Below are positions 18,396 through 30,218 of a stretch of 64,000 bases of DNA, one piece after another (position 1 is the first letter of the stretch; every line of letters starts with the position of its first letter). Below the pieces are notes generated by a model, which saw only the letters and a program-made list of their open reading frames with translations, was not told where the DNA came from and made no database searches. Source of the DNA: Podocnemis expansa (lineage: Eukaryota > Chordata > Testudines > Podocnemididae); assembly GCA_007922195.1 (NCBI GenBank), contig ML681992.1, positions 39,166,831 to 39,230,830 of the forward strand. The letters are read 5' to 3'. Position numbers and translations under genes: made by a program.

Positions 18396-20335
18396 TATGA
18401 ATCTGTAAGGTATAGGTATACAATCAATTCCTGCTTCAGCACTGGAAAGGCTGGATCTCCACACAGAGGGTCTCCCTCTTCCAAAGCTCCTGGAGATCTG
18501 AGAGGCAAGTGCTGTTAGGTATTTAGGGCATATGACCTCATTCATTGCATTACTCAAGTACTTCCCATGTATTTAAATATAGAGGTCACAGTTATAGTAC
18601 TCCCACCTACTCTCCATTTTAATCAACTCCTTACTTATGTAGGCTCTTTATGAAATCAGGAAAAGATTAAAAAAAAATTATTCAGGGCCTCAGGAAATGG
18701 CCTATGGCAGTAATCCCAACTATTTGAAAGCTGAGCCACCCTTCAAGAAAAAGAAAGTAATCGCATATTGTGACACAGAGGTCGTGGGCAGTCATGCTTA
18801 GCAGTGGGAGCAGGAGTCAGCCGTAGTCAGAGTACCTATGCCAGCCCACAAGGTCAAGCCAGAGTCAGAACCAGGGTTTGGAGCCAAAGGTCAGACGTAT
18901 ACTCAGGGTCCATATGTCATAGCCAAGGGTAAAGGCAGAGTCAGAACCAGACTACGTACAGACAGGGGTGGGGCTAGTTCTAAGGCAGAAGCAAAATTCA
19001 GACGGAGAGGAACAAAGCCAGGTTCAAGGCAGGATTAGCCTCCAGTAAGGCTGGGTGTAGGAGACAGTCTAGACTGGAGCAGTGCCAGAGTAAGTCTAGT
19101 GCAGGGCTTGGAGTGTGGCAAGCACACGGGTGCAGAGAATCTCTTAGCATCTATGTTGAGAAGCCACTAATCCACTGTAGCTGCTGGGCTTAATCGCAAG
19201 CCACCCGAATGCCTTAGCCAATCAGCTGTTGTGGTCATCTGGGTTCTGTAGTTCCTTGGTGACTGCACAGGCCCAGTTATAAGCCCTTGCTTCTGACAGA
19301 CCCATTGGTGCCAGCTGGCAAAGGTTTCACTGCTCTATGTCAACAACTCCTGTGAGTCCTGACAAGCTCACTACACTTTCCCCCCTTCCTTTTTCATACT
19401 CAAAAGTGGTGAGATGTCTAATAAAAGAATGTCATGCTGATGAGGAGATGTATGGACAGACGAAATTTAAAGCATTACATATACCTACTAAAAAATACCT
19501 CTTAGAAACTACGTCCCAGGGTTGTCAGACAGGTGTTGCCATGCAAAGTACCCTGTCTGCACAGGTTCACAAACAAAACTTTATAAACTGACACAGTGGA
19601 GCCCATTTTGGATATGGAGTCAACTGGAGTACATGAAGGTAGCTAGGAAGGGATCCATGAGGATCATTGACTCTGAGGAGAAAAATCAATAGATTTAGGG
19701 GTGTAAGAAGAAGGCAGATGAAACCTCTTGTTCATCCTTTCATGAATGCAAAAGGTCTTTTTGCTTCCTCAAGAAAGCTGGATGCTGAGAATGTTGATTA
19801 ATAATGCTGGGAGATTGCTTAAGTCAGAAACTGCTGTAAACACAGATTTTAGCCTGTTGGAGTCAAATTTAGACTCTAGGAAACAGGTTACGCTTTTTGT
19901 TTCATAGGTAACCAATTCTGTTTTCATTATCCTGACTCAGTAGCTGATACTGCAGCGGGACACTTTCAGAGGGAATTTGGGAGCTAGGGTGCACCTGCTG
20001 TGAACTGCAAGGCAAAGTAAGGGCTGTCAGAGTCCTTCAGAGATTATTAGGGTGGATACCAGACTGGTGGTGATAGAGAGCTGAAGTTCAGTCAACCACA
20101 AACAAATCTTCGCCTCACTGGAAGCTGGGAGGGTGATTCAGAGCCTTGGGCACCCAAAGAAGATTACACATATCCCTGTAACAACCATTTCCTCCTCAAA
20201 GTGTCATCTCATTTTAGCCAAATCTTCAAATACATTTAAACCATGTTCAAATACATTAAAAACCGTTAGAAAGAAGATTGTGATCAACTGTTCTCCATGT
20301 GCACTGAAAGTACAAGATGTGATCAGCTGAAACTG
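18396..20335. other. intergenic with degenerate CAGAGTCAGAACCAGG repeats
   Basis: Between about 18800 and 19100 short words such as CAGAGTCAGAACCAG and CCAAAGGTCAGA recur irregularly. This looks like an old tandem or LTR-type repeat of unknown family. The rest has no recognised feature. Confidence 0.35.
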
Positions 20336-20575
20336 GCAGCAAAGAAGATTAAGGTCAGCTATTAGGCAAATCTTTAACACCCTTTTGTTCAGTAGAAACT
20401 CTGGAATAGGCTTCCAAGGGAGTTTGCGGAATCCCCACCACTGGAAGTTTTTAAGAACCGGTTAGACAAACACCTGTTATACTTGATCCTGCCTCAACAC
20501 AGGGAATTGAATTAGATAATCTTTCTAGTATCTCCTATCCATACATTTCTATGATTGTATGAACAGTAGAGATTA
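20336..20575 (+). repeat. CR1 3'-end fragment
   Basis: It contains AGCTATTAGGCAAATCTTTA, then AACTCTGGAATAGGCTTCC and GAATTGAATTAGATAATC. This corresponds to the end of CR1 ORF2 and the 3' UTR on the + strand, diverged and 5'-truncated. Confidence 0.65.
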
Positions 20576-20957
20576 GCTGGTGAGCACCACCATGACTTGA
20601 CCCTCAGACTTTTCCATAGGTCTAGTCCAATATGAATGAACAACAAAATGAGCTGGTCCCTGACAGGGAGAAGTCACAAAACCTCTGAGCACAATAGGAC
20701 ATGCCCTATCACAGATACCCCATAACAGTTATTCCCTTGTAGTGCATTGTAGAAGCCAGGGAATCCAATGATTGCAGTGAATGAACAGGAACAAGACTCA
20801 CTAAAGCAGAAAGGCCACCTCTCACCCACTCTTATGGGCCCCTTTCCCAAGTCTGTAAGTAGAAAGACGCAGTTCACAGATAGGTCTGTGCCCCAGAAAC
20901 AAACTAGACCAGAAGGAGGGTAACTCACCAGACTACGTTCTATTCCGCTTACAACTT
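20576..20957. other. intergenic, no feature recognised
   Basis: Nothing recognisable was seen. Confidence 0.35.
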
Positions 20958-21275
20958 ATGTTCCCTCTAAGGTGCATGGCTGCATGGCCACACACCTAAA
21001 AAAACCTGCCCGCGGAGGAGTTTCCCATTCCCGTGTACAGGGAGGGCCAGTCCAGCAGCGCAGACCAGGATTACCTGGGACAGGCTGGCAGAGCAGCCAA
21101 CGATCGGTGTGGGGGCGCCGGGGCCAGGGCCAGGCAGGCCAAGCGGCCAAGGAACGGGCGGGTGGGAGCAGGGCTGGGCCAGCAGAGTAGTGGGGGGGGG
21201 GGCAGGGACAGGTAGGGCCAAAACACCGGAGTGGCCGAGCCTCGCCCCGGGCCGGCCCCGCCCCCCAGTCAGGCA
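20958..21275. repeat. GC-rich repeat with GTTCCCTCTAAGG end, interrupted
   Basis: The left end is TGTTCCCTCTAAGGTGCATG. The GC-rich body is broken at 21275 by the 1.8-kb element and appears to resume after 23088 (GTCAGACTGGCAAAGTAGC). Its own right end was not identified. Confidence 0.5.
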
Positions 21276-23088
21276 TAGGGTTACCAGACATCCAGCAAAA
21301 GGAGGACATGTCCTCCTCTTTGCCCTGCCATCCTTGTCCTCCAGGCATTAGTGAAAAAGTGCCTTTTTTTTCAGCACGCAGCTCCAGAATGTGTTCCCCT
21401 GATGGCTCAGCCCAATTGCAGCTGCTGGTGGGGTTGGGAATTTGGAAAGGATCCCTTGCTGGGCTGGTGCACATTTATTGACAGTGAAGAGAGCTGGCTG
21501 CAGCAGTGGAAGTGGTTTCACTTTGTCTTGTTGCTTCGTCTCCTCACCCCAGGCTTCTTTCCAGTCTCCAGCTCAGGTCTGCTCACCTCCCCACCCCCAT
21601 CTGATTTTGGGGAAGGCTTGATCTTATTTTTCAGAGGGGCTGACTTTTCTTCACCTTGATGATGTCTCTGTGGTGCCCAGAGAAAAACTTGTGACTGCTT
21701 CTTCTCCTTTTGCTTTGTTGCCCTGCTTAAAGTTTCTGGGGAAGTTTGTTTCTCTAATGGCTTAGCTAAGCCAGATCTTTATTCCTCCTAATGAACTTTA
21801 GCTTTTGGCAACAAATCTTTTGTTTAGAGGTCAAGCAAAGTTTACTTTTGATTGTGAGGAGGTTTGAATCCATAAGATTTGCCTTTTCTCAATGTGATTT
21901 TTCAATTTGCTTCTCCTTTCCAAGATGAGATTAGTCCATTCTAAAGTAGCTGCATGGCTGGGCCTGATTCTATAGTTTAAATGAAGTCAATAGGAAAGTT
22001 GATTGAGCAAGGATTGTAATATTTGTCCTTTTGTTAGCAGTTTATCAAATCACAGAAAAGAAGCAGCTTGGTTTTCCCTTTTGCTTATATAGTCTGTGCT
22101 TATTTTTATTTTACTTTTAGGGAGAGTCTTTCTTTTGGTATATTTAGTTAAAAACTGATCATTGCATCTGGGTGCTGTCCTCTGGGGTGAAGCATTTCAC
22201 AAACATTCCCCTCCCCCATTTGATGCATATTTCACATAAAAGCAAACAGAAAATGTCAGCTGACATAAAATAGATATATATCCATCTGTGGTTTATGGCA
22301 GACAAAGTAGGATATGATGTCTCCAGAAATTTGCATTTTAGGTAAAAGGTTATGTTTCAGGCAGGTCTGCACATAAAAACCAGCAGCTCTCATTTTCTGA
22401 TTTCTCCTTGCCTGTGTGTGTAAAATTTAAAGAGCTTGTCTGTGATTTTTTTAAATACTGCGCAGTCAGGCTCAAAACCGAGGCTAGACAGAGATTTCTG
22501 TACACCCTTCCTGCACCCCCCAGTTGTCAGCCAGTAACAGTGTTACACCAAATTAGTGAGCATCCACTACACCGTCCAAACATCCTCCTGCACCACACCC
22601 CTAATTTCAAGTCATGAGGAGAATACTACCACCAGAGATTACTTTTTCTTTAGAAGCCAACATTTCAAATTCTGTTAGATTTCATGTAGTCAAGTGCCTG
22701 CCCCTCCATGTGTCAAACAATTAGAGTGAATTCTGTGAAGGAACTTACTGTGTTTAAACTGATTTTAATCTTGCCCATAATTACTACATTAAATTTATTG
22801 GAGGTTTGCTTCCATTTGCAACTCACAATGTAAAAATATCAATCTGAATAGGAGTTCTGCTGCGTGATTCTCTTTGCACCTTGATATAAACATTAAATAC
22901 TTAATTTTGTGGCTCCTTAAAGTGGTTGGCTTTACAGTTACTTTAATGTGAAGATGAAAAATACTTAAGCAGTGGCTGAGTGAATGAAGGGGGCCCAGGC
23001 AGAGCCCCAGATGTGTATGTGTCCTCCAATGTCCTCCTTTTTGTACATCCCTGTCCTCCTTTCCATGCTTTGGTATCTGGTAACCCTA
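21276..23088 (-). mobile_element. 1.8-kb non-autonomous transposon, TAGGGTTACCAGA ends
   Basis: The terminal inverted repeats are TAGGGTTACCAGACATCC on the left and GGTATCTGGTAACCCTA on the right. The subterminal CTCCTTTT/AAGGAGG words are shared with the short copies at 51672 and 62797, which lie in the opposite orientation. The flanks GTCAGGCA and GTCAGACT agree at five of eight positions, so a hAT-type insertion is possible. The interior has no transposase-like frame. It includes one unit of the 85-bp repeat found at 50-51 kb (about 22498-22618). Confidence 0.65.
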
Positions 23089-23264
23089 GTCAGACTGGCA
23101 AAGTAGCTGAGGATTGGATGGCAGGGTGGGGAGATGACAGGCATTAACCATGGCCAAGGATCAGCTGGGGGAGGGGGCAGGCTGGGAGAGTAGCTGAAGA
23201 TGGGCAGGGGGGTAGGCCTGAACCGCAGCTGAGGATCAGCTGTAGGGGTGCTATTCCAGAGCTA

Positions 23265-23710
23265 TCCAAGGGCTCCTTTTTACTTTCATGTCCTTCCTCC
23301 CCCAGGCATTCTAAAAATAGGTGATCGTCCAGCCTTTTACTTCTGATAAGTAGACTGTTTAAAAAAAAAAAAACCCCAACACAGCCCTGGAAGCCATGAT
23401 CCTGATCTTAAGAGTTTGCTGCACAGATGCACACACAGGGACCAAACAGCAGTTTATGGTGGGGGGGAATGAAGGGGCAGTGGAGTAAACAGTTATCCTT
23501 TATTCCTAGAAGCTTTTTTTTTTTTTTTTTTGTATGTGGAACCCTGTAGCTCAATTGGTTGAACAACTGACTTGTAATCTTAGGCTTGCAGGTTCAAGTT
23601 GTCCACTGGGTTTTTTGACTTTTGGCCTGTTGCTCCTTAGGGAAGGGCTAAACTGGGAAAAAATCACATATTGGTCCAGAAAGAGGGGAGAGGTTAGTTA
23701 AGTCCCTTTT
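23265..23710. repeat. composite repeat with tRNA-like segment
   Basis: It begins with CTCCTTTTTACTTTCATGTC and CAGGCATTCTAAAAATAG, the same block as in 12798-13231. It then carries a tRNA-like stretch at about 23543-23610 with A box TAGCTCAATTGG, an anticodon-like CTTGTAATC and B box GGTTCAAGT. The downstream GGGCTAAACTGGGAAAAAAT matches GGCCTAAATTGGGGGAAAAA of the intron 5 copy. The tRNA-like part could act as a pol III promoter, or once did. Confidence 0.5.
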
Positions 23711-25273
23711 TTTGTAGTGGCCCATGCTGCTAATGTTACAATGGAGCATGGTAAAGTAGTCATAAAGCTACCCTGAATAGGCAGCTATGAATTCTCCCAG
23801 CACGTTCATATCCCCACCATATACAAAGCTAGCATATGTACTTATATGCCAACTCCCACATGAGGTCAAGTGGTATGAGCTGAAAAAAGCCTGTGGCACA
23901 GAGTATTCCAGCAACCCCGCCATGGAGCGATGGCATTTACAAGACAGCATAACTTAGAACAGCCCTGAGTCTAGAGCTAAGGAGTATTTTGAACCTGGGC
24001 CAGTAGCTGGCTGTTACTATAATAATGAGCCTCAGGCAAGTAGTATAATGTACATGCTATCACTGGGCTTGTCCAGAGACTGCATGTCCATCAGCATGAA
24101 TAAAGAAAATTACGCTTCGAGGAACAAAACCAAGAGAGACTATTTTACAGGGCCTGGGTCGTCTCTCACAGCATCTGAACAGTAGGATAACTGCTAATAC
24201 TGGTCAGTGTTGAGCTTGCCTCTCTTTCCCTTCTCATTTTGGCAAGCAACAGTGCCTTGTTCTCTTTGTCTTCTTTACATTTCATTCCCCAAGTGCTCTG
24301 CTAGGTCAGATATCACTTATGATGTCACCAGCTGGACAACGGGACTTAGGTCTTTCTGCAGAAACTGGAGAGCTGAAATCATGGAAGGCAACACTTTAAA
24401 GAACAGGCTCTTAGATCACAGGTAGGAGTGATCATAGAACCTTGAAATACCTGATCAGACACAAAACTCTGAAAATGGGCTCCCTCCTTACAGTGTGATG
24501 GAAAATAAAGGAGAGATTACTATGGTTCCCTTTTCGTAGAGTCACCTGTGCCTGAAAGAGCTAGAGACTTGTCACCTTTGAGTACCAGGCTACTGAAGTT
24601 CTTCACTACAAACCAAGCTTTAGGTTTCTCCATGGGGGCTCTTCTGTGCTCCAAACTGGGGTGAGAGACCCTGACTCTACCCAGAATCACCCAACTTTGT
24701 TATGAATGGAAGAAGGTTCACTCTATATCTTCAGGACCTTCTCAATTCTCAGTACATCCACTTTCAAGTTATTTTTCCATTGTTATTCAGGAGCCACAGC
24801 CTGAGCTCACACAAGCATGCAACTAAACAGAAGCCTGGTCCAAACTGGTTTATACTTGATACAAGGCACCTGATGGAAGAAAATCTGTTGGAGAGGAATC
24901 GAAGGAGCAGAAAGTGACTTCACCTTCCCTCATCTGAATAGCTCACAGAATGTGAATGAAGCCTGAATAATGGATAGCACTGTATGGGGAGATAGCATGA
25001 CCAGGATAGCTGAGAGACACACTGACTGATATCTGACCTGCAGCTTCAAAGGAAACTAAAGCTGACCTCTTCCACAAGAGAAAATCTGTCCTTTGTTGTG
25101 TTCCTAGTGAACTTTGCACCAGTAATTTGAGCAGTATTTGTCTCTAAATTCTTTTATAACTCGCTAACGAACAAGAGTTCATCTGCATTTATTACTTACA
25201 GATCACCAGATTTTCTATGTCCAGCCATTTCATATTCTGAGTATCCATGTATTCTAGGGTGATGCCTAAATAC
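23711..25273. other. intergenic, no feature recognised
   Basis: Mostly unique-looking sequence. No exon, RNA gene or repeat family was recognised. Confidence 0.4.
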
Positions 25274-25784
25274 TGTTGAGAGAAAAGCTTGTTCTCTGCT
25301 CTGGTCAATGATGGAGCCAGACAACAGGAGGAAGAATCACCAGTTTATTGACACTCAGAGCTACTGAGTGCGGCCGGCCCCGAAGGACTGGTGCTAAACG
25401 GGTTTTATACCCAGGTACAACAACTTAATTCAAGGAAATCTAAAAATGGTTAATATATTCAAGGTAAACAAGATTAATACATTTATTAGTACCATATAGG
25501 GATAGTTTTCATACATATTCATATAACATAGGAGAATTAGTAAAGAAGATCAAGCAGGCTCCTCAGAGCCTGGGAATGTAATAAACAGGAGAAATTGTTG
25601 ATTAATAGGTGACCTCGAGACTGGTGCAGTTTCCCCTAATCTTCTGCTTATAGACTGTTCAAGGATGAGAGGGGCTCTATACTTTTGTTAGTCAGGCTAG
25701 AGGTTGAAATAATATTAAGGGAACAGTGCTAAGATGGAGTCACTTATGCTCACAAGTTTGTGGTCTCATACAAATCTCATAACA
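25274..25784 (-). mobile_element. solo LTR of an endogenous retrovirus
   Basis: Read on the minus strand, the 511-bp unit begins TGTTATGAG and ends CTCTCAACA. It has a TATA box (GGTATAAAACC, about 25402-25415) and an AATAAA signal about 50-60 bases further on (near 25350), in U3-R-U5 order. Identical 4-bp flanks ATAC (25270-25273 and 25785-25788) are the target duplication. No primer-binding site or internal viral gene adjoins it, so it is a recombined solo LTR. The 4-bp duplication is typical of gamma-like (class I) retroviruses; the exact class is not established. Confidence 0.75.
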
Positions 25785-25805
25785 ATACACATTGTGCAAC
25801 AAGAA

Positions 25806-25855
25806 CAACAACAATAATAATAATAATAATAACAATTAATAATGATAATAAACCT
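25806..25855. repeat. AAT/AAC microsatellite
   Basis: A run of AAC and AAT triplets (AACAACAATAATAATAATAA and similar) lies just beyond the LTR. Confidence 0.85.
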
Positions 25856-26339
25856 TCTCAGGCTAAGTGCATCAAGATAATATTAGTTGTCTCACAGGCC
25901 TTTGGCTTCTCTTACAGTAGACTTAAGGGTGAGCTAGAAGACACTGGAGAAGTTGAGGGTCAGAAATGCACACTGAAGAGAATAAGAGAATATTTTTAAA
26001 AGAATGTAAAAATAAAAACCCCTTTGATTGAAATGGTCTCTGTTCTTCTTGCCACTTCGATCAGTTATTGGAGACACTAAAGGCTAATGTCTTGATCCAG
26101 CGCTGTGAGAAAAGGACTGTAGCCAGGAATATCTGAGTCCTGCACTGGGATCTCACATGGTGACTGACAGATGAACTAGACCCAATGTCTACCTGCCTCA
26201 CATGGGTATGTTACAAAAAAGAGGGCACAGGGCCAATGTTGACAAAATGGTCTGGCAAGGAACCTTAAACAGCAGGCACTAGGTGAGATGGGCTGCATGC
26301 CTCCTGGTGATGAAGTAGTAATAAGAAGCACTGAACAAC
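25856..26339. other. intergenic, no feature recognised
   Basis: Nothing recognisable was seen. Confidence 0.35.
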
Positions 26340-26510
26340 ACTGTGGGCAAGTCTGCAGGCGGGTCGGGGGTGCGGAGCTGAGCCCGCAGCCCGGGCTGCC
26401 CCCCCGACACCGCGGGCGGGTCGGGGGTGCCGGGCTGAGCCCGCAGCCCGGGCTGCTCCACAACACCACGAGGTTGTTTCGAAACAAAAGTGCTGTGTGA
26501 ATACAGCCCT
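26340..26510. mobile_element. right-end fragment of a TTGTTTCGAAAC-type MITE
   Basis: Two tandem units of about 60 bp (GCGGGTCGGGGGTGC... GCCCGCAGCCCGGGCTGC) precede GTTGTTTCGAAACAAAAGTG and the terminal GTGTGAATACAGCCC. The ends match 27467-28176. The left part is missing. Confidence 0.6.
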
Positions 26511-26694
26511 AGTCTTCTCTGACGGCAGCAGCCATCATTGGATCAATCTTCCCAATTGACAGATCAGGTCTGTGAAGATCTGCTCAGCTGATCCGAAAGT
26601 CAATCACTGAAGACCTGCCCAGTAAGTAGAATAGTGCTGAGTCAAAGGGATGGCACTTTCATTTGATTCAGGACACTGAAGATATTATGCAGAC

Positions 26695-27349
26695 CAATGG
26701 TTGTCAAACCACAGGTTGCGATCCAGTACTGGGTCACAGACCTGTGGTTAATGGGTTGCAGCACTGCTGCTCAGAGGAGTGGGGAGGAGCAATTGACAAG
26801 GTTGCCAGCTGCTCTGCTGAAACCTGCTGACCCAGAGTGGCCGGTGTCCTTGACAATTTCCTGGGGCTGCTACCCGGGGTGGAAGCAGCCATGGGAAACT
26901 TCAAAGGACACAGGCTGCCCTGGGCTGCAAGTAGCAACCAGACAGCCGGCATCATTTTAAACTTTCCCCACCTGCTTCTACCCAACCAGGGATAGCCAGC
27001 ATCCTTTTAAACTTTCTGTGGCTGCTTCTGCCCTGGTTGGGTAGGAGCAGGTGGGGAAAGTTTTAAAGGACACCAGCTGTCCCGCTGCTACCTGCAGCTC
27101 AGAGCAGCCAAAGTCCTTGTCAATTTTCCGCAGCTACTACCTCTGGGTGGAACCAGCCATGGGGAACTTCAAAGGACACCGGCTGTCCTCGTGTGCATGT
27201 ACCAGCAGGACAGCCAATGTCCTTATCAGTTTCTCATGGCTGCTTCCATCCAGGAGTAGCAGCCACAGGAAAGTTATGACTGTGTTGGGGCACAGTCATA
27301 AATAATTTTTTTCAACTGAGTCATAAGAAAAAAAGTTTGACGAGCACTG
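26695..27349. mobile_element. hAT-like MITE
   Basis: The ends are CAATGGTTGTCAAACC and AAGTTTGACGAGCACTG, an inverted pair of the CAGTGGTTCTCAAACC type. The interior consists of repeated GGACACCGGCTGTCC-like blocks alternating in orientation. The flanking octamers ATGCAGAC and GACTAGAC agree only partly. Confidence 0.6.
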
Positions 27350-27466
27350 GACTAGACAGAAGTAGGTAGTTGAAAGAAGATACACAAGGTGTTTTAAGTA
27401 CTTTGCATATCTCCCTTCAACTGCCACCAAAATCCTGACATGGAGTAGACCTGACTGAGAAACTAA

Positions 27467-28176
27467 GGCTGTGTTCACACACACAGGGTTATTTCAAAAC
27501 AAGTTGTGTCGAAACAACTTGTTTCGAAATAACACTTTATTTTGAAATAACATTTTGTTAATTCGAAGTATGTTATTTCGAAANNNNNNNNNNNNNNNNN
27601 NNNNNNNNNNNNNNNNNNNNNNNNNNNNNNNNNNNNNNNNNNNNNNNNNNNNNNNNNNNNNNNNNNNNNNNNNNNNNNNNNNNNNNNNNNNNNNNNNNNN
27701 NNNNNNNNNNNNNNNNNNNNNNNNNNNNNNNNNNNNNNNNNNNNNNNNNNNNNNNNNNNNNNNNNNNNNNNNNNNNNNNNNNNNNNNNNNNNNNNNNNNN
27801 NNNNNNNNNNNNNNNNNNNNNNNNNNNNNNNNNNNNNNNNNNNNNNNNNNNNNNNNNNNNNNNNNNNNNNNNNNNNNNNNNNNNNNNNNNNNNNNNNNNN
27901 NNNNNNNNNNNNNNNNNNNNNNNNNNNNNNNNNNNNNNNNNNNNNNNNNNNNNNNNNNNNNNNNNNNNNNNNNNNNNNNNNNNTTGTTTCGAAACAAGTG
28001 TTTCGAAACAAGGTTGTTTCGTCCCCAAATGGGGTTTAACTTGTTTCGAAACAACACCCTTGTTTCGAAACAACGGGTTCCTGTTGTTTCAAAACAATGG
28101 TGCGTCATGTGAACATGTTTTTTTGTTTCGAAACAACGAGGTTGTTTCAAAACAAAAGTGCTGTGTGAACACAGAA
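27467..28176. mobile_element. Harbinger-like MITE, TTGTTTCGAAACAA type, with assembly gap
   Basis: The ends are GGCTGTGTTCACACAC and GTGTGAACACAGAA, with a 3-bp duplication TAA (27464-27466 and 28177-28179). Many intact TTGTTTCGAAAC and TTATTTCGAAATAA palindromes lie on both sides of an unsequenced 400-base stretch (27584-27983). CpG sites survive better here than in the other copies, which suggests a younger insertion. The gap of exactly 400 Ns probably has an estimated length. Confidence 0.75.
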
Positions 28177-28316
28177 TAAGAGATTATTAGTGTTTGTAAT
28201 TTTGAGCCTAACCAGTGTAGTTGCAGAACTATTTTTATCCCAGTTACAAAGAAGAGCTTTGTTTTTCTGTCTTCTCAGCTAAACCAAAGAAATCTAGATG
28301 TAAAGCAGGTCTAGAG

Positions 28317-28484
28317 CAGGGGTCTCAAACTCAAATCACCAAAAGGGCCACATGAGGACTAGCACGTTAGCCCGGGGGCCATACCACTGAAACCTTTTCA
28401 TGCAATGATATTGCAAATATTGGTAACAATAGTGTCATTGCAGGCCACAGGAAATAGCTTAGGGGCCGCATGCAACCCACGGTC
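28317..28484. mobile_element. hAT-like fragment, CAGGGGTCTCAAACTC type
   Basis: It begins CAGGGGTCTCAAACTCAAAT and contains GGGCCACATGAGG and GCAGGCCACAGG, words typical of the family whose genomic copies read CAGGGGTCTCAAACT. A full right terminus was not identified before the next element. Confidence 0.5.
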
Positions 28485-29009
28485 CATGGCTATGTTCACA
28501 CACAGAGGGCTTGTTTCGAAACACGACGTTTTGAAACAAGCTGTTTTGAAATAAAGGGTTATTTCGAAGCACCTTATTTCCAAAGACAAAAAAGGTGCCT
28601 TGGAAATAAGGGAGCAAAATAGCATGTTCACAGTGTGGACATGCTATTTCACTTGGGGAGGGGACTGCAGGCACCGGTGGAGAGCCACGCAGCCAGGTGC
28701 TGCACCCCCACCCGAGCTGCCTCCAAAGCCCGCCGCAGGGTCCGGGGTGCCTGGCTCAGCCCACCGCTGCAGGGGCCGGGGTGAATGCAGTTCCGGGATT
28801 CCCCGGCGCCCCGCTCCTGCCGGGGGCGGGACTGGGGGACCAGTCCCGCCCCCAGCGGGAGTGGGGCACCTGGGAATCCTGGGGCTGTGCTCACCCCGGC
28901 CCCTGCAGCGGTGGGCTGAGCCGGGCACCCCGGACCCCACGGCGGGCTTTGGGGGCAGCCCAGGCTGGGGTGCAGCACCTGGCTGCGCGGCTCTCCGCCG
29001 GTGCCTGCA
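28485..29009. mobile_element. truncated TTTCGAAA-type MITE with GC-rich palindromic core
   Basis: The left end is GGCTATGTTCACACACAG, then TTGTTTCGAAACACG. From 28666 to 29009 the sequence is a near-palindrome. Its arms are about 170 bp and roughly 90 percent matched, centred near 28837 (GGGCGGGACTGG, GGGA, CCAGTCCCGCCC). The expected right end with GTGAACATAGCC is absent. Open frames on both strands mirror each other because of the palindrome and are not genes. Confidence 0.7.
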
Positions 29010-29818
29010 TTTGATTTTGAAAGACTGAGCAACTGTAATTTTCAGTCTTGTACAGGTAGAGGGGGGTAGGATAGCATCAGCTCCACAAAGAGCTGGTCCT
29101 CAGGCAATAACTGATTCCCTACCCCATTGTTAAAAGATAAACTTAATGACTTATTGTGGAGTCTTTTTTTGTTTTTTTCAGCAGAGACCCAGTCTCTGGT
29201 ATTCTGGAACTGAAATCACTGAGAGTTGAAATCCTCACTAAGAGCTGACTTCATTGAAGCGTTGTTAGCAGACTGTGGTGACTTGACCAGCACACAGTGC
29301 TTTCAGAAAATATGAGTGACCAGCAGGCTGTGCCAGCAGCCAGGAGATGGAGCCACTGGACAGTGCAAGTCGCCAGCAGAAGGTGTGAGTGGCCAGCAGG
29401 TGGTGCCAGCAGCCAGTGGCAGAGCGAACAATTTTATAAATAGATCCAGAGGTCACAGAAGACAACTGGAGAGGAAGGCTGAAGGCCTGCCCCCCATTTT
29501 GAGGTTAATGCTAAAACTATAATGAAGAAGTAAAAGAAACACTCTACATACACTGGGGCGGAGTGAATTCTGCTTATAGGGTTTTATGGCAATCCTGCTC
29601 TGCACTGATTCTCCAAGCCAGTACCGGTTTTGATATTGTTTATGTATGTATTCTTTATTGCTACTATTAAAGGTTTTATATAATACAGTCAGAGTTGTGC
29701 TTGCAAGTGAGGAAACATTGCCCCTCTAGGGCACCCAGGGAGTATTCCATGGTTTCCCAGAAGACTGGGTTAGGGCTCATGCTGGTTGGTGTTGTAACAT
29801 TGTTTGCAAACCCCTAGA
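29010..29818. other. intergenic, no feature recognised
   Basis: The words CCAGCAG and GTGGCCAGCAGG recur around 29310-29420. No exon or known repeat was identified. Confidence 0.35.
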
Positions 29819-29826
29819 TATAGAAC

Positions 29827-30218
29827 CAGGGGCATTGCTGGTGCTGGACACCTGGGGCACGTGACCCGAATCCCGGCGCCAGTGCCCTGGGTCTGGCGGG
29901 GCCCGCCTCTCCCAGTCTCTGGCCCGATTGGGCCGGAGATTCAGGGGCCAGCCATCCGCAGCCACAGCAGCCCCGTCCCCAGCAGGGGATCTGGGGCCCA
30001 GCCACCCACAGCCACAGCAGCCCCATCCCCAGCTGGGGATCTGGGGCTCGACCACCTGCAGCAGCAGCGGCCACTCCAGCCCCGTCCCCAGCTGGGGATG
30101 CGGGGCCCAGCCACCCGTGGCAGCATGCAACGGCTTCCGGCCCAGTCCCCGGCCATGGGGCGTGGCCTGCAGGCCTGGGCCGGTGCCCCGGGTCCCTCCC
30201 AGGCCAGCGACGCCCCTG
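29827..30218. mobile_element. GC-rich hAT-like MITE
   Basis: The ends are CAGGGGCATTGCTGG and CCAGCGACGCCCCTG, flanked by octamers TATAGAAC (29819-29826) and TATAAAAC (30219-30226) that differ at one base. It belongs to the same family as 10532-10985. The body is made of CCCCAGCTGGGGATC-like palindromic units in series. Confidence 0.85.

Noticed and set aside
27475..28150. Long open frames across N runs
   Set aside because: They are artefacts of unsequenced bases.
28600..29032. Open frames on both strands with nearly the same peptides
   Set aside because: Mirror images generated by a GC-rich palindrome.
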